This document shows, piece by piece, positions 58,587 to 64,000 of a stretch of DNA of 64,000 bases. This stretch comes from Amborella trichopoda (taxonomy: Eukaryota; Streptophyta; Magnoliopsida; Amborellales; Amborellaceae): the NCBI RefSeq assembly GCF_000471905.2, contig NW_006497083.1, positions 1,453,320 to 1,517,319 of the forward strand. The letters run 5' to 3'. A program made the translations under genes and the position numbers. The notes below the pieces were generated by a model that worked only from the letters and a program-made list of their open reading frames with translations, made no database searches and was not told the origin of the DNA. The first letter of the stretch is position 1, and each line of letters starts with the position of its first letter.

Positions 58587-58850
58587 TATAGAATAAATTG
58601 AGAAAAGAGGTAAGACAAGAACAAGAGAAAGAGACTTTACATAGTTCGGTCTCTTAAACCTACATTCATGGTTCTATTGTGCCCATTATTCCATTCACCA
58701 AAGATTATATAGATAATACAAGATCTCAGAAACTAATTCCCCAAATATCCCTTAAATATATCACAAATATATTCTTCCCCGTTAGTTTCCCAAAATAAGG
58801 AATAGCCAACGTGTAACAGATTTGAAAAATAGTTGTACACGGTTTCAACA
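58587..58850 (-). repeat. Copia 5' LTR
   Basis: Partner of 40136-40433, about 34 bp shorter because of internal deletions. On the minus strand it starts TGTTGAAACC. Confidence 0.85.
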
Positions 58851-60355
58851 GGGGGCAAAGAAAAGAGAATGTTGCCTGAATCATTCTTCAGGGTGCTTGG
58901 TTTCGTTATCATGACCGAACGTCAAGTGTGTTCCGTCCTACTTCTAAACTACAAAAACAAAAGCATATTTCCAAAAATTAACTCTATGAATCTCTCTTTA
59001 GTTTGTTTCTATCGAGAACAGTACATCTCTATGCTGATAATACTACATCTCTCTCTCTAACAAAGCCTCTGTTAAAAAAAGGGACTTTCGTTGTACCCCT
59101 CTTGGTTAGAGTTTCCAATGGAAAAGAGATTTCTAGAAATTTCAGAGAGAGAAATATAGTGTTGGATATAATTGTGGTGTGTGTGAAGCAGGGACAAACA
59201 AAAATTAGTTTGTTTGAGGAATTTGTAACAATTGAGGAAACAAATGTTGAAAAATTGGTGGGTGAAAAAGGGGCAAAAAGGAAGTACAATTTCATAAAAT
59301 CGAAGGTTTATCTCTTCTTATTTTCAAGCACGCAGGAGCGCTATCTCAAGACGATATTTGCACCCCTTCGATATTGTTTTTGATGTGCATAAGAATGGCA
59401 ATCGTCTTTGGGATACAGAAAAACAAAAAGCTATTTTTTAATGTTCCAAAGCTCTATGCACCCGAGCTTGGAAACCATACACTAAACATCAAAGTCTTGA
59501 TGTTTTAAAGAAAGAAGTAGATAAAACAAAGTAGAGAGAGTTGAGTTCACAAATATGCTCCTTGGAATTTTTTAGAGAAAGGTGTTGCAAGTGTTTGTAG
59601 AGAGGCTCAACAATCTATTTTCGTTTGGAAACAAGGGCCCCTTATATAAAGAAAAAGGTGTTGTAAGTACTTGTAAAGATGCTCAAAAGTTTATTTTCGT
59701 TTGAGAACAAGGACCTCTTATATAGAGTATCAAGAGGCAGCCTATTTAGTATGGTGGTGATTATATACATCACCAACAGCTACAAGTTACAATGAATTTG
59801 CTCATTTAGTGTAGTAGTGGTTACATGCACCACTAAACAGCTACAAATTGCATGCACTTAACTTGATGGTTGTTGTTATTAGCCTCCATTTCATCAACGG
59901 TTAGATGACCGTTGGATCCCTCATACGAGCCAGGCTCATAAAAAGATATTTAGCCCGACCCACACACATGCTCAGGCAATGAGCACCTTATGGGTTGATG
60001 CAAATGTGGAAAATGCGTCATCAAGTGCCCATGCCCTCGCACGTGCGCATTGTATGTTTTGTGTGCTCCACACATGCACCATCTCTCTCACTTTTATACA
60101 AAGAGTATAAGGCAAGGGAATACTTACTCTTAAATATTGTTCAATTAACTCTCTCTCTCCTTCAATATAGGATAAAAACCCACAGCTTTTTTTCTCTACA
60201 AAAAACCGCTTAAGAAAAACCACAAAACCTTATTGTTATTGGAGAATACATACAAGTATTTTTCAAACCAAAATGCCAATAACAAATATTCTTGGTTCTT
60301 TTGTTCTTGGGATAAATAGATGATCAAACATTTGCCGCTCAGAATTGTACTCAAA
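58851..60355. other. Non-coding with tandem duplications
   Basis: A unit with AAAGGTGTTGCAAGTGTTTG + TATTTTCGTTTG and CTTATATA is duplicated at about 59577-59735 (about 78 bp). A unit with GTGGTGATTATATACA + CACCAACAGCTACAA is duplicated at 59753-59853. This may be LTR-type material. A 126-codon frame at 59003-59383 is unrecognised. Confidence 0.4.
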
Positions 60356-60597
60356 GCACTAGAGTTGCCTTTTTATAGAGTAAGAGAGTAAGTAAAAAAG
60401 GTATGATATTGTGTAAAATCTATCTTTAGAAGTGAGATTGAAGTTCCATTTTTGGAAACAGAAAGTACAAGTTCACCACTAGAGGTGCCTTTCTATAGCG
60501 TGAGAGAGCAAGTAAAAAAAGGTATGATATTATGTAAAATGTCTTCATAAGCGATATTAGAGTTCCATTTTTAGAAATAAAAAGGACATGTTTAAGT
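60356..60597 (+). repeat. ~120-bp tandem duplication
   Basis: CACTAGAGTTGCCTTT + TATAGAGTAAGAGAG, AAAAAGGTATGATATT and GTTCCATTTTTGGAAA recur in order at about 60478-60597, with moderate divergence. Confidence 0.75.
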
Positions 60598-60726
60598 TAT
60601 GCAGAACGTTTAATGAACGAACCAATAGATCCCATTGCGATTTGCTAAATATGCTACCTCCGACTTCTCATTAGAAGAGAACGCAATGCATTTTTAGACT
60701 TGATTTTTTTATTTCCATTCCTTATT

Positions 60727-60879
60727 GAGGTCACAATTAATCCTAACATTAGATGTCCAATTGGATGGCTTAGATTATATCATGAAGTTCAAGAAATTTT
60801 TTGGACTTTGAGTTTAGTCACAAGTACACTTAACAATCATTTGATTTGAAATTTGATGGACAATAAAGACTGTGACCTC
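60727..60879. mobile_element. MITE family B, 153 bp
   Basis: GAGGTCACAATTAATCC at the left and AAAGACTGTGACCTC at the right are inverted. The interior has TTAGATGTCCAATTGGATGG. Related to 33834-34057 and 35179-35293. Confidence 0.5.
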
Positions 60880-62189
60880 TAAAGCATTTGTTCGTATACT
60901 TTTTTCGCTTTCTCTATAATATTATAAAGTATTACCAAGTATCATTTTAATTACTTAGAAATAATAATATAAAGATTTTCCAAAGCAAAACTACTAAGAT
61001 GGAGCTCGGTGGTGTGTGGGGTTTTAAAGGGTGAGAGTTCTGTTTTTGAGGGTATCAGGTTTCAAACTATCACAACTAAAATAGGGCTTTTGAAAGATGG
61101 ACAATGTGGATATTGCACAGTGTATATATTTAAAAGTTACTTTTTTTTTTACCAACAAAATCACTCACAATGTCCAATTACAATTAAATTTCACTTGAAA
61201 TAAATAAATAAATAAAAATAGGATCTCATTTACTACCATCTAAAACAAAAGCTTTTACACATTAATAAAAAACCTAGACTCTTTGCTTTATGGTAAAAGA
61301 AGAACATAACATAAATAAAACTTTAAAGAAGATAAATCGCCAGTGATTACTTCAACCAGGCTTAGTACACCCCACACTGAGTCTCTTTCTTTCGATGGTA
61401 CTCAGAATCTTTAATCGGTCTCTTGATTTATCTTTCTTATAGCAAAACTTAATCAATGCACATGGATCTCGATCTAGAACCACCACCCTAAAGCCTCAAT
61501 GCTTTAGACTAATTCAAGCCGAGAGATAGAAATCAAAGAGAGAAGGGAGAAAACTATTAACTAAGGGATAATCCCTTTGCTACCCAAAAATCACAAGTCA
61601 ATCTAACTTCTTTAGAGCCCACATGAGAGAGAGAGAGAGAGCGATTAACCTAGCCTGGGTGTGCCACCCAATATAGAGAGAGATAGAGAGTTAGGTTGGG
61701 GCGTGGTCCCTTAGACTAGCAAGGGTTTGAGATAAAGAGAGGTAGGCTAGGTGGGGATGCCCCTTAGGTTAGCATGAGAGAGAGAGATCTAAACTTAGGT
61801 GCGGCGTGCCCCTTAGAGAGAGATCTTAATCTTAGAGAGAGAAGAGAGATAAGAGGTGTAGTAATTATGAGGAGATGATTGACTATTTTTTAAAAAATTT
61901 CATGTGTTAGGGTTTGCTATAAATCGTCAGAGCAAATACTGACCGTCAATCTAAGGAGACTTGTAGGGTGAGGTATGTGAGTCATCCATTCTTCAGATCT
62001 ACCATCAATATGCAAAAGAATGTGCTAGAACCTTATCCTTCTCTTCCTAAACATATTCCCATCAAATAAGTTAAATAACAAAAAATATTTTTTTACTTTT
62101 TCTATTCGTAAATATTCATTCTTTATTTCTCAACCTTCCTGATTCTCACGATTTTCTAAAACCGCATATTTCATTCTTTTAATGCAATT
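60880..62189. other. Non-coding with AG-rich repeats
   Basis: 61623-61860 contains AG runs between diverged copies of a TTAGGTTGGGGCGTGGTCCC / GGTGGGGATGCCCCTTAGG-type word. AAATAAATAAATAAA lies at 61199-61215. No gene. Confidence 0.5.
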
Positions 62190-63225
62190 ATGCTTCTCTC
62201 CACAAAGAGAAAACCAACTAACATAAGATGTTTCTCACAATATTCTAGCAAGTGGACAACTCTACATGGGTGGAGCGTGTCACCCATTGTGGCCTCCGAT
62301 GGGCCCCACCCAATCCAATAAAGTTTTTTAAATGGGCCCCATGTATAATGGTGTCCCACATATTTTTATAAATAATAAAATTTGAATGTTTAGGATTTAA
62401 ATCTTCTTAATTTATTTAAGACTTTAGAAAATAAATTTCTCTTGATTTATAAATTCAAATGAAAAAATTAAAATATCAGAAGATTCATAAAAATTTAAAT
62501 AAACATTTTAAAAATCAAATAACACAAAATTAATTAAATTAAATTAAGTTTGATGGGAATCCGATCCGAATAGGTTTAGTATTTAATCAACACACATGAG
62601 TACTCTACCTTCAACTGTGGACCACGATCTACATTAGATTTCTCAAACTGACCCAGCAGTTCTTATAACCCACAGTCTACTGTAAGGGCTCATGATTGGA
62701 CCACTAAAGTCAATCAATGGGCTAGTGGATGTAATTTTAGTTAGTGGATTTCAGGTTCTCCCCTAGAGACACCATGATCCGCTAAACCATGATGCAACCA
62801 TAACTCTATGGCGCATAGGGGTAATATCTCGTACATGTACACGCTTCACTCTCAATGGTGGATAATTATCTCAATACGGCTATCTATGTACATGTCGTGT
62901 AATGATACAACGATGAGGCTTTAGCTTTGTCTTTAAAATCTATTCATCACATACACACACAGTCCCTCAGCTCTCATCCGGGCATACTCCGACCTCATCA
63001 AAGGCTAACCTACTAAACCCTCATCGGTTATATTTTTATGCCCAGGTACCTTGGGTTTTTTCAACTCGGCTGGCGTAGCACGTCGAACCTAGTCCACGTA
63101 TCAGCAAATTGCATTTACCTAGTATAGTCCATAAGAAGAACACACTCCCACTGAGTTTATGATTCATTTATTCAAATGTTTATACAATCTCTCTTAAGGC
63201 TTTTAAAGGCCACATAAACCCAACA
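62190..63225 (-). mobile_element. LTR-like fragment, copy 2
   Basis: Diverged match to 4630-5546: TGACCCAGCAGTTCTTATAA + CCCACAGTCTA near 62650, a CAGGTTCTCC block, a GGTGGATAATTATCTCAATA block and an end GGCCACATAAACCCAACA at 63208-63225. On the minus strand it opens TGTTGGGTTTATGTGG, a common LTR start. No attached coding region. The left border is approximate. Confidence 0.45.
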
Positions 63226-64000
63226 GTTTTGAAGTTTCGATATTGGGGTTATTAAGTTGTTTTAATTTTAAATTTGATTCCATGCAGTAGATAGTCCATA
63301 GACTATATGGGGTTATAAATCTATAGTCTATGGATTATAAATTTATAATTGTGTATTATGTAATTCAAAATATTAATATAATATATATAACAAGTTTAAA
63401 GCATATAGTAAAGGATTATAAATCTTGTAGTCCACATCAGTATTCTCAAAATCGAACTAGAATAGTTAACTGGTTTTAAAAAATAAAAGCATAAATTTAC
63501 TGTATATTATTTTATTACCTACATTTATCTTAAGAAAAAGATTTTGTCAATGACCAAGGTGGATCAATAACCACTTTTCTCGAGCCTACATTCAAATCCA
63601 AAACTTAAAATTTAGTTTATATTATTTCTTTTTGCTCAGAAATATAATGATGAATTAACAAAGCAATAGGACAATGAATATTTATTCGACAACAATGCAA
63701 ACTAAAGTAGCATCCTTTGAGGCCAAAATCAAGATAGGATGATGCTATTGTTTTGCATTTCCACATGAGAACAGAAAAACAAATAATTTGACCAAAAAAT
63801 AATTTTGTTTAGCAAAATAGAAAAACAATTCCTATATTCATCAAAAAACATAATTTTATTAAAAAATAATTTTATCAAAAAATAATTTTGTTAAGAAAAA
63901 TAGAAAAACACTTTCCATATTCATCATAAAACATAATTTTATTAAAAAATCATAATTTTATCAAAAAATAAATTTATTAAGGAAAGTAAAAAACATTTCC
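63226..64000. other. AT-rich tail with tandem duplication
   Basis: From about 63795 a unit of about 85 bp with ATAGAAAAACA, CATATTCATCA, ACATAATTTTATTAAAAAAT and TTTATCAAAAAATAA is repeated to the window end. No gene. Confidence 0.55.

Larger units (their letters stand above)
40136..58850 (-). mobile_element. Ty1/copia retrotransposon, split by two later insertions
   Basis: Matching LTRs lie at 40136-40433 and 58587-58850. Coding order on the minus strand is gag, protease, integrase, reverse transcriptase and RNase H, which is copia order. Removing the Harbinger (42676-49107) and gypsy (49310-56443 plus one TSD copy) insertions leaves about 5.1 kb, normal for copia. The integrase frame continues correctly across both sites. 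The primer site next to the right LTR (GATATTAGAGC, minus strand, near 58575) is a decayed tRNA-Met type, and a GAGGGGGAG polypurine tract precedes the left LTR. Coding is full of stops, so the element is dead. A flanking target duplication is not evident. Confidence 0.9.

Noticed and set aside
59003..59383. 126-codon plus-strand frame
   Set aside because: Composition is biased, there is no recognisable motif, and it lies in repeat-flanked DNA.

Overview
This window looks like nuclear DNA of a flowering plant. The evidence is an AT-rich background crowded with plant transposon families (Ty1/copia, Ty3/gypsy with a TGGTATCAGAGC primer site, PIF/Harbinger, LINE, MITEs), satellite and minisatellite arrays, and two plant-type genes: a four-exon DnaJ-type zinc-finger gene and an IDA-like secreted-peptide gene. 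Two runs of N (30422-30963 and 54685-54704) mark it as a scaffold. I saw no rRNA, tRNA, CRISPR or bacterial-style operon.

Layout. 1-8.1 kb: non-coding DNA with several terminal-inverted-repeat (TIR) elements and an LTR-like fragment. 8.15-9.50 kb, minus strand: the zinc-finger gene, with canonical GT-AG introns and matching phases. 9.5-13.9 kb: no supported gene. 13.9-22.9 kb: repeat-dominated, with a diverged long repeat present twice (13.86-16.17 and 21.76-22.89), a degenerate 22-bp array with internal dyad symmetry, a GC-rich 26-bp minisatellite, a broken LINE pol region and two LINE 3' ends. 23-28 kb: mostly unassigned. 28.4-31.3 kb: satellite of about 352 bp per unit, containing an assembly gap. 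33-40 kb: many short TIR elements of two families, and the IDA-like gene at 36.9 kb.

40.1-58.9 kb is one nested complex. A decayed minus-strand copia element of about 5.1 kb (LTRs 40136-40433 and 58587-58850) is split in its integrase by a 6.4-kb PIF/Harbinger element (42676-49107, TSD TAA) and by a 7.1-kb Ty3/gypsy element (49310-56443, TSD TTTGT). The copia reading frame resumes correctly across both insertions. The Harbinger element carries a broken transposase, a broken Myb/SANT ORF1 and, unexpectedly, a GRF-type zinc finger in the same orientation. 58.9-64 kb: tandem duplications, a small TIR element and a second copy of the LTR-like sequence seen at 4.6-5.5 kb.

The two cellular genes are unrelated in function. 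Everything else I can identify is transposable or repetitive. All calls are from reading the sequence; no similarity search was run.
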